Of a DNA stretch of 64,000 nucleotides, positions 17,947 through 26,313 are shown piece by piece (positions within the stretch are counted from its first letter, which is position 1; each line of letters opens with the position of its first letter). The stretch comes from Spirosoma validum (GTDB lineage Bacteria; Bacteroidota; Bacteroidia; Cytophagales; Spirosomataceae), in assembly GCF_014699035.1 (NCBI RefSeq), contig NZ_JACXAA010000005.1, positions 310,001 to 374,000 of the forward strand. Reading direction: 5' to 3'. The position numbers were made by a program, and so were the translations under genes. Under the pieces are notes generated by a model. That model did not search any database, was not told the DNA's origin, and saw only the letters and a program-made list of their open reading frames with translations.

Positions 17947-17974
17947 AGCCTGGTTTTAATCCGGGCTTTTTTTT
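17947..17974 (+). terminator. Intrinsic terminator after the helicase gene
   Basis: Stem AGCCTGG / CCGGGCT (one G-T pair) with a 7-nt loop, followed by eight T residues, 23 bp beyond the helicase stop. Confidence 0.85.
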
Positions 17975-18015
17975 GCTATCTTTTGTCTGTCATACAAACG
18001 TAGCCATTTATTTCT

Positions 18016-19113
18016 ATGCCTATTTCCCGCCGAATGTCGATCCAGACTCTTGCCTTAACAGCGGGTGGGTTACTAACTCAGTCGGGTGATCTGTTTTCAA
18101 GCCAACAACCTAGCCCCAAAAAGTTAGGTATTGCTTTGGTTGGACTGGGTAATTACGCAACCAGCCAACTGGCTCCGGCGCTGCTCGAAACGCAAAATTG
18201 CTACCTGGCCGGTATTGTGACGGGTTCGCCTGATAAAGCGAAAACATGGGCGGCTACGTACAACATCCCCGCGAAGAATATCTACACTTACCAGACCTTC
18301 GACCAGATACGTAATAACCCCGATATTGATATCATTTACGTCGTATTGCCTAATTTCCTGCATGCTGAATACACAATTCGGGCGGCTCAGGCGGGTAAAC
18401 ACGTCATTTGCGAGAAACCGATGGCCATGAATGCCAGCGAAGCCCGGCAGATGATTACGGCTTGCGATAAAGCGGGGGTTCAACTATCCGTTGGGTATCG
18501 ATTGTATTTCGAACCACATCATCTGGAGATGCGCCGGCTGGCGGCAGAGAACACGTTTGGACATAGTAAGGTGATTGAGTCGGCACTTGGTTTCACCGTG
18601 CCTGGGCCAGGTTCATGGCGACTTGATAAGAAAATCGGTGGGGGAGGAGCCATAATGGATTTGGGTGTTTACGCCATTCAGGGGGCTCGACGGACCCTCA
18701 ATCTGGACCCAATTAGCGTAACAGCGCAGGCCTTCACGTTCGATAAAGAGCATTTCAAAGATGTCCATGAGATGGTTTTCTGGCAGTTTGAATTTCCGGG
18801 CGGAACAATTGCCGACTGTCGCACTACGTACTCATCATACATTGATCGGCTCTATGCTACGTGCGAACGCGGCTGGTTCAAACTCGAACCGTCTTACAAT
18901 GCGACCGGGGCGCAGGGAATCACCAGCCGGGGGCCGATGGACGTATCATCCCCTCACTACCAGCAAATTGCACAGATGGACGCGTTTGTTCACTCCATTC
19001 GGACGAAAACCAAACCCGAAGCCTCGGGCGAAGAAGGCTGGAAAGATATGAAGCTGATTGGTGCGATCTTACAAGCGGTTGAAACCGGACGCAAAATTCA
19101 GATTTACTGGTAG
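18016..19113 (+). CDS. Exported Gfo/Idh/MocA (glucose-fructose oxidoreductase-like) protein
   Basis: A 365-residue protein. It starts with a twin-arginine-like signal (SRRMSIQTLALTAGGLL), followed by a Rossmann fold (LVGLGNY, 41-47), EKPM at 133-136 and the C-terminal domain with GGGGAIMDLGVYAIQGAR. A Tat signal on this family suggests export with its cofactor already bound, as in Zymomonas glucose-fructose oxidoreductase and periplasmic glycoside-modifying relatives. The convergent gene is a PQQ-type sugar dehydrogenase, so both may oxidise sugars outside the cytoplasm. The Tat call is moderate because the motif lacks a strict SRRxFLK core. Confidence 0.88.
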   Translation: MPISRRMSIQTLALTAGGLLTQSGDLFSSQQPSPKKLGIALVGLGNYATSQLAPALLETQNCYLAGIVTGSPDKAKTWAATYNIPAKNIYTYQTFDQIRNNPDIDIIYVVLPNFLHAEYTIRAAQAGKHVICEKPMAMNASEARQMITACDKAGVQLSVGYRLYFEPHHLEMRRLAAENTFGHSKVIESALGFTVPGPGSWRLDKKIGGGGAIMDLGVYAIQGARRTLNLDPISVTAQAFTFDKEHFKDVHEMVFWQFEFPGGTIADCRTTYSSYIDRLYATCERGWFKLEPSYNATGAQGITSRGPMDVSSPHYQQIAQMDAFVHSIRTKTKPEASGEEGWKDMKLIGAILQAVETGRKIQIYW

Positions 19114-19142
19114 AGGTTAAGGGAGTTTATCCCTACAAAATG

Positions 19143-19177
19143 ATCAGGCCTGGGTCATAACATGACCCAGGCCTGAT
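19143..19177. terminator. Perfect hairpin between convergent genes
   Basis: Arms 19143-19158 and 19162-19177 are a perfect 16-bp match around a 3-nt loop. It lies between two convergent stops and has no long T-run, so it probably ends or stabilises transcripts in both directions. Confidence 0.75.
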
Positions 19178-19188
19178 AAACAAGACCA

Positions 19189-20415
19189 TTACTTACGACT
19201 CACCCGATAAATAACTCCGTTGTTGTCGTCCGTGAAGAGTAATGAGCCATCGGGCAAGGTAGCGATCCCGACTGGTCGCCCAAATTGAGCCTGGTTGTTG
19301 TTGACCAGAAAGCCCGTCACAAAATCATCAACCCGAACGGGCTTGTTGTTTTCGAAATGGACGCGAACAACGCTGTAGCCCGAAGGTTGCGTACGGTTCC
19401 ACGAACCTCGCATGGTAGCAAACGCATCATTTTTATACTCAGCCGGGAAGTTAGACGTTCCGGTACTGCCCGCATAAAAAATCATTCCCAACGGAGCGGC
19501 ATGAGCCTGGTATAATAAAACCGGTAAGGTTGTCTTGGCTAAGTATTCAGCATACGTCATTCCCTCGGGGCGTGGGTGCGGGTTGTATTTTCCATCCGCA
19601 TAAATATGTGGCCAGCCATAGTCGGCACCTTCTTTAATGCTATTCAGTTCCTCCCGCTGATCTTCATCGCCTAGCCAGTCGATGCCGTGATCGAATCCGA
19701 AAAGTTCTTTCGTTTCCGGATGCCAGCCGAAACCAATCGTATTCCGTAGCCCTTTTGCAAAAACCGTACGTCCTGTACCATCCGGATTGGCGCGAAGAAC
19801 CGTTGCACTTTCCTTGTTTGGTTCAATACAGGCATTACACGTACTACCAACTGTAATGTATAGCTTCCCGTCCGGTCCGAAGGCAATGGTCCGGTTTGGA
19901 TGCTGGCCACCGTCGGGCAGATCGTTAATCAACTGCTGAGGTGCCCCGAGTGCCCCATCACCACTTATATCGGCTACGTATAACTCCTTAATGGCTATCA
20001 AATACATTTTCGTGCCATTAATCGCTAATCCGTGAACGTCTTTAATGTTGGCAACGATCCGTTTGTTATCAACCTTCCCATCGTTATTGGTATCCTGTAG
20101 CAACGTAACGGTACCTGCGGACCGGTCGCTCACATAAACGTTGCCGGACGAGCTTATTGCCAGCATTCTGGGTTTTCCCAATTGATCGGCAAACTTGGCA
20201 ATGGCAAACCCAGCTGGTACCTTGAGTTGGGCGATCCGATCATCGGTGGCGGGCACCAGTGCAGGCTCAAACACATTTCCCTGAATACTTGCCGAAGTAG
20301 GTTCGGTATTCGTCTCCGGGACGGTGGCCTGAATGAGGTGATCGTTGTTGCAGGACCCAAGCAGGGCTGCTATGGTAATGCCGGATAACAAGGCCTTTGT
20401 ACGTAAAGTTTTCAT
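19189..20415 (-). CDS. PQQ-dependent sugar (sorbosone-type) dehydrogenase, lipoprotein
   Basis: A 408-residue protein. A signal peptide with lipobox LGSC puts the lipidated Cys near residue 22. A soluble glucose/sorbosone dehydrogenase propeller follows: HGLAINGTKMYLI, HPNRTIAFGPDGKLYITVGSTCNAC (with the family His and Asn-Arg), GLRNTIGFGWHP and FGFDHGIDWLGDEDQREELN (the His/Asp metal site), and YGWPHIY. These residues bind PQQ and calcium in the family. PQQ synthesis genes are not in the window. It is probably anchored in an inner or outer membrane leaflet facing the periplasm and oxidises aldoses. The gene stands alone. Confidence 0.88.
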   Translation of the reverse strand: MKTLRTKALLSGITIAALLGSCNNDHLIQATVPETNTEPTSASIQGNVFEPALVPATDDRIAQLKVPAGFAIAKFADQLGKPRMLAISSSGNVYVSDRSAGTVTLLQDTNNDGKVDNKRIVANIKDVHGLAINGTKMYLIAIKELYVADISGDGALGAPQQLINDLPDGGQHPNRTIAFGPDGKLYITVGSTCNACIEPNKESATVLRANPDGTGRTVFAKGLRNTIGFGWHPETKELFGFDHGIDWLGDEDQREELNSIKEGADYGWPHIYADGKYNPHPRPEGMTYAEYLAKTTLPVLLYQAHAAPLGMIFYAGSTGTSNFPAEYKNDAFATMRGSWNRTQPSGYSVVRVHFENNKPVRVDDFVTGFLVNNNQAQFGRPVGIATLPDGSLLFTDDNNGVIYRVSRK

Positions 20416-20891
20416 CGAATCTGAAAAATAATCGTTGAGAAAAAGGTATAAATTATACTCCAGTTTTATTACAGAATAAGTAGAGTATGAGTATTGATAT
20501 AACTGACAAATAAGCGTAGAGTTTAGTGAATCCTGATAAACTTAATTAACATACTTTTCTGCATACGATCAATAATTTATCATTAACTAATTAGATAGTT
20601 AACATACGTCTGTATAGTAAGTCCCTTATTTACTCCTGTAGTTATAAGATGAGTAGGGTAGTAGCTATCTTATGGTTTTTTCTGTTGTATTTAAGTCAAA
20701 ATCTATATACCATTCTTTATTTAATTAACTATTTGATTATCAATGAAATTATTTAAAGTACAGCTTGTTTTCTCTATATTTTTAGTGGAATTTATTCGGT
20801 GATCAGGAGAGAAGAACTACACACGCATTCGTGGCTTTTTGTTTGTTAATATTGCTAGTTGAAAAGGAATAGTTGTATTACCCCCACCGAA
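20416..20891. other. AT-rich intergenic stretch
   Basis: About 475 bp with no convincing gene. It contains a terminator-like hairpin at 20644-20673 (ATAAGAT / ATCTTAT) followed by GG and six T. It also carries several near-repeats of short AT words. It must hold divergent promoters for the dehydrogenase and the hypothetical gene at 20892; no clean TAnnTTTG box was found. Confidence 0.5.
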
Positions 20892-21317
20892 ATGACATTT
20901 GCCCAACACATTCGTTTGGTTTCCTTCGATGACCTGCTGTTATTGACGGATATTGTTCAAACAGAAACGACTCGCCGGAAAACATTTATTGATTGTTTGT
21001 CGGATATACAACTACAGGGATTGAGTTTGACGATTAACACCCGCGATTTATTGTATCGGGTTATCAATAGCCGTTTAAATGGCCCGGCTTCAAAAAAGAA
21101 TGGTGATCTGACTATTAAAAATTTATTCACCTTGCTCAAGAAGGAGGACTGGCTATACATTGAATACGTTAACAGCCGGGCATTCTTAGAAATTAAGGAT
21201 ACGCTGATTCGACATGACGCTCCCCTGGAAGAATATTATGGTGTATTCAATGAAAAGAACGAGGCATCCCTGAATCGGCGGATGGTGCAGATTATTGAAG
21301 CGGGTACATATAAATAA
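20892..21317 (+). CDS. Hypothetical protein, 141 residues
   Basis: I do not recognise this protein. ATG 20892 is chosen; the frame opens at a TTG at 20859 but the added residues look non-coding. It has no signal peptide or membrane segment and is rich in Leu, Lys and Arg, with predicted helices (LVSFDDLLLLTDIVQTE, IKNLFTLLKKEDWLYIEYVNS). It looks like a small cytoplasmic helical protein, possibly a partner of a larger complex. The isolated position after an AT-rich stretch suggests an accessory gene. Confidence 0.6.
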   Translation: MTFAQHIRLVSFDDLLLLTDIVQTETTRRKTFIDCLSDIQLQGLSLTINTRDLLYRVINSRLNGPASKKNGDLTIKNLFTLLKKEDWLYIEYVNSRAFLEIKDTLIRHDAPLEEYYGVFNEKNEASLNRRMVQIIEAGTYK

Positions 21318-21327
21318 GGCCGACGAA

Positions 21328-21690
21328 TTACTGGTGCAAATTAGGTTTCCGTTCGGATTTCTTTCCCGCTGACTGATGGGGCGTTGATGTTGATTGGGGA
21401 GTAGACGGACCTGTCGTTGAACTGTCGGAGCCATCGGGAGAAGCTGATTGGTTTTTCGCCTTAGCAGCAGGTACAGGGGGTACATACATATACGCCCGTG
21501 AGGCACCTTCGTCGGCGATGGTCATACTGGCGGCACTGGTTTCAGCCGGGCGTTTTCCCGGCGTCAGGTATCCCGCACCGGTCGACGCTGTTGAACCGCC
21601 ACTTCGCCCACCCGTGGTAGATTGCGCCAGGCCAGACTGGGCGAGGCAAAGTAGGAGAATAAAGCCGATAATTTCTGGAATTCCTTTCAT
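21328..21690 (-). CDS. Small secreted low-complexity protein
   Basis: About 120 residues from ATG 21690, giving a signal peptide (MKGIPEIIGFILLLCLAQSGLAQ). Longer in-frame starts at 21696 and 21735 exist. The mature part is Ser/Thr/Pro/Gly-rich with no globular domain, which suggests an extracytoplasmic, possibly disordered, protein. It converges with the hypothetical gene at 20892 and lies downstream of the DUF4142 lipoprotein gene on the same strand. Function unknown. Confidence 0.6.
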   Translation of the reverse strand: MKGIPEIIGFILLLCLAQSGLAQSTTGGRSGGSTASTGAGYLTPGKRPAETSAASMTIADEGASRAYMYVPPVPAAKAKNQSASPDGSDSSTTGPSTPQSTSTPHQSAGKKSERKPNLHQ

Positions 21691-21798
21691 ATTCATAGCG
21701 TGCACGTACTTGATCAAAAAATTAGGTATTGTCAAACATGAACCAGTACGGTTCTACTAGCATGCTGACAATACCTGATGGTCTGAGGCTATACTTGA

Positions 21799-22377
21799 TT
21801 AATCCATTTTTTTGTCAATAGCCGTAATCGCATCCATATGCTTCTGGAGTGTCGGTAACGTCTTTGACGCAAAGGCTTTTACTTCGGCGTCTGTCTTATC
21901 GTCTTCAGCAGTCTTTTTAAACAGGTCGATGTCTTCTTTATGGTCATCAACCATCATGCTGACGTACTTCTTGTCAAACTCCTTACCGGATAATTTCGCC
22001 AGATCATTGACATGCTTCTGCTCGTCTTCGCCCAAGGTAGCAGGCAACGTAATGTTTTTAAGCGTGGCAATGGATTTGAGTTCATCATTCGCTTTGGAGT
22101 GATCTTTTACCATCATGGCGCCAAAATCTTTTACGTCCTGGCTCATTCCTTTCTCCTGAGCCAGTCGGCCCATTTCTACTTCCAGCATACCGCCATTAGC
22201 TGCTTTCACTGCAAACTCATTCGTGTTTTCTGACTCACCCAAGCCCGCGTCTGCTTTGGCTTCATTTGTACTGTCAGCGTTTTCGACACTGTCTGTCGTT
22301 TCGGTCTTTTTACTGCTACAAGCCTGAAAACTCAGCACACTGACAGCTAATAACAGAAGTAAGCTTATCTTTTTCAT
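21799..22377 (-). CDS. DUF4142 lipoprotein
   Basis: A 192-residue lipoprotein: signal MKKISLLLLLAVSVLSFQAC with the lipobox Cys at residue 20. A Ser/Thr/Glu-rich linker of about 40 residues follows, then a DUF4142 four-helix domain (NEFAVKAANGGMLEVEMGRLA, VKDFGAMMVKDHSKANDELKSIA, DHKEDIDLFKK, LPTLQKHMDAI). This ferritin-like fold appears in many secreted bacterial proteins, often stress-induced, with no settled function. The gene is divergent from the Xre/RES module with a 128-bp spacer. Confidence 0.9.
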   Translation of the reverse strand: MKKISLLLLLAVSVLSFQACSSKKTETTDSVENADSTNEAKADAGLGESENTNEFAVKAANGGMLEVEMGRLAQEKGMSQDVKDFGAMMVKDHSKANDELKSIATLKNITLPATLGEDEQKHVNDLAKLSGKEFDKKYVSMMVDDHKEDIDLFKKTAEDDKTDAEVKAFASKTLPTLQKHMDAITAIDKKMD

Positions 22378-22461
22378 AACGTGATTAATTAATTAGTGAA
22401 TTAGTACTACAACGATTAACGAGCCGTTAGGTTTTCCAAACTTGCTTCCGCAGAATTATTG

Positions 22462-22501
22462 GACAAAATTCTGTCTTTACCAGACAAAATTCTTATCTTT
22501 G
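22462..22501 (+). promoter_or_regulatory. Operator and promoter of the Xre/RES module
   Basis: GACAAAATTCT occurs at 22462-22472 and 22483-22493, 21 bp apart, or two helical turns. The first copy extends to the palindrome GACA...TGTC. The -7 box TATCTTTG (22494-22501) follows at once, and the antitoxin ATG comes 4 nt later. This fits autorepression by the Xre antitoxin and a leaderless or nearly leaderless mRNA; both are inferred. Confidence 0.65.
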
Positions 22502-22505
22502 CGCC

Positions 22506-22889
22506 ATGATTATACCAAACCGCACAGCTCTTGTCTTTTTAGCTCTGAAAGGGGTATCGGCGACTCGCTTTTTCGAGATTGCCGACCTGACGGGGTATAA
22601 GCGTGAACAACTGGCCGAAGTGTTTGATACCTCCCTGAAAACCTTTCAGCGGTACGAGCGCGAGCAGAAAAAACTGAATCCGCAGGATAGTGAAAAAGTG
22701 CTTAAAATAATGGCCCTGTTCCAGACCGGAGAGTCTGTGTTTGGTTCGCCAGAATCCTTCCGGAGGTGGATGGATAAACCCGCTTTTGGATTAGGTAATC
22801 AGATTCCGTTTGATTTACTCCATACGTCAGGCGGTATTGACCTGGTGATGGATGAAGTAACCCGCATCGAATACGGCGATCTTGCCTAG
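22506..22889 (+). CDS. Xre/MbcA/ParS-type antitoxin
   Basis: A 127-residue antitoxin. The N-terminal half carries an HTH (FFEIADLTGYKREQLAEVF, TSLKTFQRYEREQKKL). The C-terminal half is the DUF2384 toxin-binding domain (FGSPESFRRWMDKPAFGLGNQIPFDLLHTSGGIDLVMDEVTRIEYG), whose tail normally blocks the toxin active site. It is followed after 53 bp by the RES toxin gene, the standard type II arrangement. Tandem operator sites precede it. Confidence 0.93.
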   Translation: MIIPNRTALVFLALKGVSATRFFEIADLTGYKREQLAEVFDTSLKTFQRYEREQKKLNPQDSEKVLKIMALFQTGESVFGSPESFRRWMDKPAFGLGNQIPFDLLHTSGGIDLVMDEVTRIEYGDLA

Positions 22890-22942
22890 TAGCAATGATC
22901 GGTCAGCATACCGCATCGGCCTGATGCGGAATCGTTAGTCCA

Positions 22943-23392
22943 ATGTTTGTTTATCGAATTACGAAAGTTGCTTATGCCGATCGGCTGGTTGCATCAGGTG
23001 GAGCAGCCCGCTGGAATGAGCGCGGACAATTTGTTATTTACACTGCCGCTACACGGGCACTTGCCTGTCTGGAAAACGTTGTACACCGAAGCGGGGAAGG
23101 GTTGCTGGAAAACTTCCGGGTAATGGTGATTGAAATTCCGGATGAGCTACCGATCGACGCTATTGCTATCGATACGTTACCAACCGACTGGTTCGATTTT
23201 GGTCAATACGATACGTGTCAGCAGATAGGAGGGGAGTGGCTGCGAACTGGGCAGTCGGTTATCCTGAAAGTACCTTCGGCGATCATCAGCAACGAATACA
23301 ATTACCTGCTTAACCCAATTCACCATGATTTTTCGCGGATTACATTACACCATACGGAACCCTTTGCATTTGACCCCCGAATTAAAGACTGA
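22943..23392 (+). CDS. RES domain NAD+-degrading toxin
   Basis: A 149-residue RES family protein. The family's conserved Arg-Tyr-Glu set is visible in AARWNERGQFVIYTA and RALACLENVVH, with the Ser region in GQSVILKVPSAIISNEYNYLLNPIH. RES toxins deplete cellular NAD+ by phosphorolysis or hydrolysis and are held inactive by the Xre partner. Length is normal and no key residue is missing, so it is probably functional. It sits 267 bp before gyrA, an unusual place for an accessory module. Confidence 0.93.
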   Translation: MFVYRITKVAYADRLVASGGAARWNERGQFVIYTAATRALACLENVVHRSGEGLLENFRVMVIEIPDELPIDAIAIDTLPTDWFDFGQYDTCQQIGGEWLRTGQSVILKVPSAIISNEYNYLLNPIHHDFSRITLHHTEPFAFDPRIKD

Positions 23393-23584
23393 CCGACGTA
23401 TAAGATGACCGTAAGCGCTGGCTTATCGACTAGGTTTCATCTAAAATTGAATTGTATTTCAGTTGGATTATAGGCAGTAGGACTACCACCTAAATTTTCG
23501 GTTTAAAAAGGGTATTTTATCGCCCATCTAGCGCATTTTGGTGCCTATTTACGGGATTAATTCTGTTTTCTCCTAAAAATTTTG

Positions 23585-23592
23585 TATATTTG
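23585..23592 (+). promoter_or_regulatory. Promoter -7 box for gyrA
   Basis: TATATTTG matches TAnnTTTG and predicts a leader of about 63 nt to the gyrA ATG, so gyrA need not depend on the toxin-antitoxin promoter. Confidence 0.55.
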
Positions 23593-23659
23593 TCTATAGA
23601 GCGGTTTACAGGTAATGCGTAAGCCGGAATAGTAATTTTCTGTGAAACTCCTTTAAAAC

Positions 23660-26176
23660 ATGGCGGAAGAAAATCCCGACCTCGAATCTCCCAGTAACAT
23701 CATTCCTATCAACATTGAGGACGAAATGCGTGGCGCCTACATTGACTATTCAATGTCGGTTATTATTTCGCGCGCTCTGCCTGATGTACGTGATGGGTTG
23801 AAGCCCGTTCACCGCCGGGTGCTGTTTGGAATGGCTGAACTGGGGGTGAATTATAACAAACCTCACAAGAAATCGGCACGTATCGTTGGAGAAGTATTGG
23901 GTAAATACCACCCGCACGGCGATTCGTCCGTCTACGATACGATGGTCCGTATGGCCCAGGATTGGTCATTACGGTATCCACTCGTTGACGGTCAGGGCAA
24001 CTTTGGCTCGATTGATGGCGACTCACCAGCCGCAATGCGGTATACGGAAGCCCGGTTGAAACGAATCGCGGATGAATTGTTGACCGATATCTACAAAGAA
24101 ACGGTTGACTTTCAACCCAACTTTGATGATTCGCTACAGGAGCCGACGGTTATGCCGGCCAAGTTGCCGAATTTGTTGCTCAATGGCTCATCGGGGATCG
24201 CGGTGGGGATGGCCACGAACATGGCGCCCCACAATCTGACCGAAGTCGTCGATGGTATTATCGCCTATCTGGATAACAATGACATTACCGTTGAGGAATT
24301 GATGCAGTATGTGAAAGCGCCCGATTTTCCGACGGGAGCTACAATCTACGGCATGGAAGGAGTAAAGTCGGCGTTTAAGACGGGACGTGGCCGTGTTGTG
24401 ATGCGAGCCAATGCAACCATCGAAGAAAACCGGGGCAAAACCCAGATCATCGTAACGGACGTACCGTACATGGTCAACAAAGCGGTGATGCTTGAAAAAA
24501 CGGCGGAACTCATCAATGATAAGAAAATCGAAGGGATTTCGGCTTTCCGGGATGAATCCGATCGCGACGGTCTTCGGGTCGTCTATGACCTGCGTAAGGA
24601 CGCCATTGCCAACGTAGTACTGAATAATCTGTACAAGCATACTGCCTTACAATCGTCGTTTAGCATTAACAACGTAGCGCTCGTGAAAGGGCGGCCGATG
24701 TTGCTGAATCTGAAAGATATGATGAAGTACTACGTCGAGCACCGGTTCGAAGTAGTTACCCGTCGGACGCAGTATGAACTGAGGGAGGCCGAGAAACGGG
24801 CGCATATCCTGGAAGGTCTGCTGATTGCCTTAGATAATATTGATGCTGTAATTAATCTGATCCGTTCATCGCGTGATCCGGAAATTGCCCGAACCGGGTT
24901 GATGGAGCAGTTTTCGCTGAGCGATGTGCAGGCGAAAGCCATTCTTGAGATGCGTTTGCAACGGCTGACGGGTCTGGAGCGCGATAAACTCCAGGCAGAA
25001 TATGACGAGTTGATGCAGGAGATTAACGGACTGCGGGAAATTCTGGCCAGCGAAGAACGGAAGCAGCAAGTCATTAAAGAGGAGTTGATCGATATCCGGG
25101 CGCGCTATGGCGACGAACGCCGGACGCAGATCAACGCGCTTGGGGATGGAAACATCAGTGATCTGTCGTTGATTGCCGATGAGGATATGGTGATCACGAT
25201 CTCGCACGAAGGGTACATTAAACGTACTCCGACAACTGAGTATCGTTCCCAAAGTCGGGGAGGAGTCGGAGCGAAGGCTGCATCCACAAAGGAAGAAGAT
25301 TTTACGGAGCATCTGTTTACGGCTACCATGCATAATACCCTGCTGGCCTTTACTCAGAAGGGACGGTTGTACTGGTTGCCGGTATACGAATTGCCAGAAG
25401 GGTCGCGAACGTCGAAAGGCCGGCCTTTAGCCAACTTTATCAACATTGAATCGGATGATAAAGTACGGGCAGTCATCAATGTATCGGATCTGAAGAACGA
25501 GGATTATATCAATAATAATTACCTCGTAATGTGCACGCGACAGGGTACGATCAAGAAAACTATGCTCGAAGCTTTCTCGCGCCCACGCCAGAGTGGAATC
25601 ATCGCTATTACCATTGATGAGAGCGATCAGCTGATCGGCGTTTGCATGACCAATGGCGATAACGATATTGTTATTGCTTCGAGTGCAGGTAAAGCCGTTC
25701 GGTTCCACGAAAGTCGCGTTCGCCCGATGGGACGCACGGCTGCTGGCGTACGGGGTATCTCGCTTGATGACGAAGACACGACAGATCATGTTATTGGTAT
25801 GGTCTGTATTGCTTCACCCGATGCACAACTGCTGGTCGTTTCGCAGAATGGTTACGGTAAACGCTCGGAAATAGATGGGTATCGAATCACGAACCGGGGG
25901 GCGAAAGGCGTTGGTACGTTGAAAGTAACGGAAAAAGTGGGTCGGTTAGTAGCCGTACTAGACGTAGCGGATAACGATGATCTGATGATTATCAATAAAT
26001 CGGGGATCGCCATTCGAACCCCCGTAGGAAGCATCAGCGTCATTGGCCGGAATACACAGGGCGTTCGGTTAATTAGCCTGCGCGACGGCGATGAGATATC
26101 ATCTGTAACAAAGATCAAGCAGGAGGAAGTTGGCGAAGAGGGTAGTCCTGCAGAGCCGGAATCGACTGAATTATAG
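23660..26176 (+). CDS. gyrA: DNA gyrase subunit A
   Basis: An 838-residue GyrA, the breakage-reunion subunit that introduces negative supercoils with GyrB. The catalytic tyrosine is Y128 (AAMRYTE), equivalent to E. coli Y122. The quinolone-determining region reads [10 protein letters not shown]: Ser and Asp at the two main resistance positions are wild type (S89, D93), and the residue after the Ser is Ser instead of the E. coli Ala. The C-terminal beta-pinwheel is present with a divergent GyrA box (QSRGGVGAK), which favours GyrA over ParC. The tail is short and acidic. Confidence 0.97.
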   Translation: MAEENPDLESPSNIIPINIEDEMRGAYIDYSMSVIISRALPDVRDGLKPVHRRVLFGMAELGVNYNKPHKKSARIVGEVLGKYHPHGDSSVYDTMVRMAQDWSLRYPLVDGQGNFGSIDGDSPAAMRYTEARLKRIADELLTDIYKETVDFQPNFDDSLQEPTVMPAKLPNLLLNGSSGIAVGMATNMAPHNLTEVVDGIIAYLDNNDITVEELMQYVKAPDFPTGATIYGMEGVKSAFKTGRGRVVMRANATIEENRGKTQIIVTDVPYMVNKAVMLEKTAELINDKKIEGISAFRDESDRDGLRVVYDLRKDAIANVVLNNLYKHTALQSSFSINNVALVKGRPMLLNLKDMMKYYVEHRFEVVTRRTQYELREAEKRAHILEGLLIALDNIDAVINLIRSSRDPEIARTGLMEQFSLSDVQAKAILEMRLQRLTGLERDKLQAEYDELMQEINGLREILASEERKQQVIKEELIDIRARYGDERRTQINALGDGNISDLSLIADEDMVITISHEGYIKRTPTTEYRSQSRGGVGAKAASTKEEDFTEHLFTATMHNTLLAFTQKGRLYWLPVYELPEGSRTSKGRPLANFINIESDDKVRAVINVSDLKNEDYINNNYLVMCTRQGTIKKTMLEAFSRPRQSGIIAITIDESDQLIGVCMTNGDNDIVIASSAGKAVRFHESRVRPMGRTAAGVRGISLDDEDTTDHVIGMVCIASPDAQLLVVSQNGYGKRSEIDGYRITNRGAKGVGTLKVTEKVGRLVAVLDVADNDDLMIINKSGIAIRTPVGSISVIGRNTQGVRLISLRDGDEISSVTKIKQEEVGEEGSPAEPESTEL

Positions 26177-26193
26177 TTCTGATAGAGAGGAAA

Positions 26194-26234
26194 TTGAGCC
26201 GCTTAGTTGATAATTTTTCAGCTAGGCGGCTCAA
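26194..26234 (+). terminator. Hairpin terminator after gyrA
   Basis: Arms 26194-26206 and 26222-26234 match over 13 bp with one mismatch, 17 bp beyond the gyrA stop and followed by an A/T-rich segment (ACATTTTAAT). Confidence 0.75.
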
Positions 26235-26313
26235 ACATTTTAATGCCGTTCATGCTTATACAGACAGATTCCGTACTTTCGTTCGTTAAAATAAACACAA
26301 CCCATATTTACAC

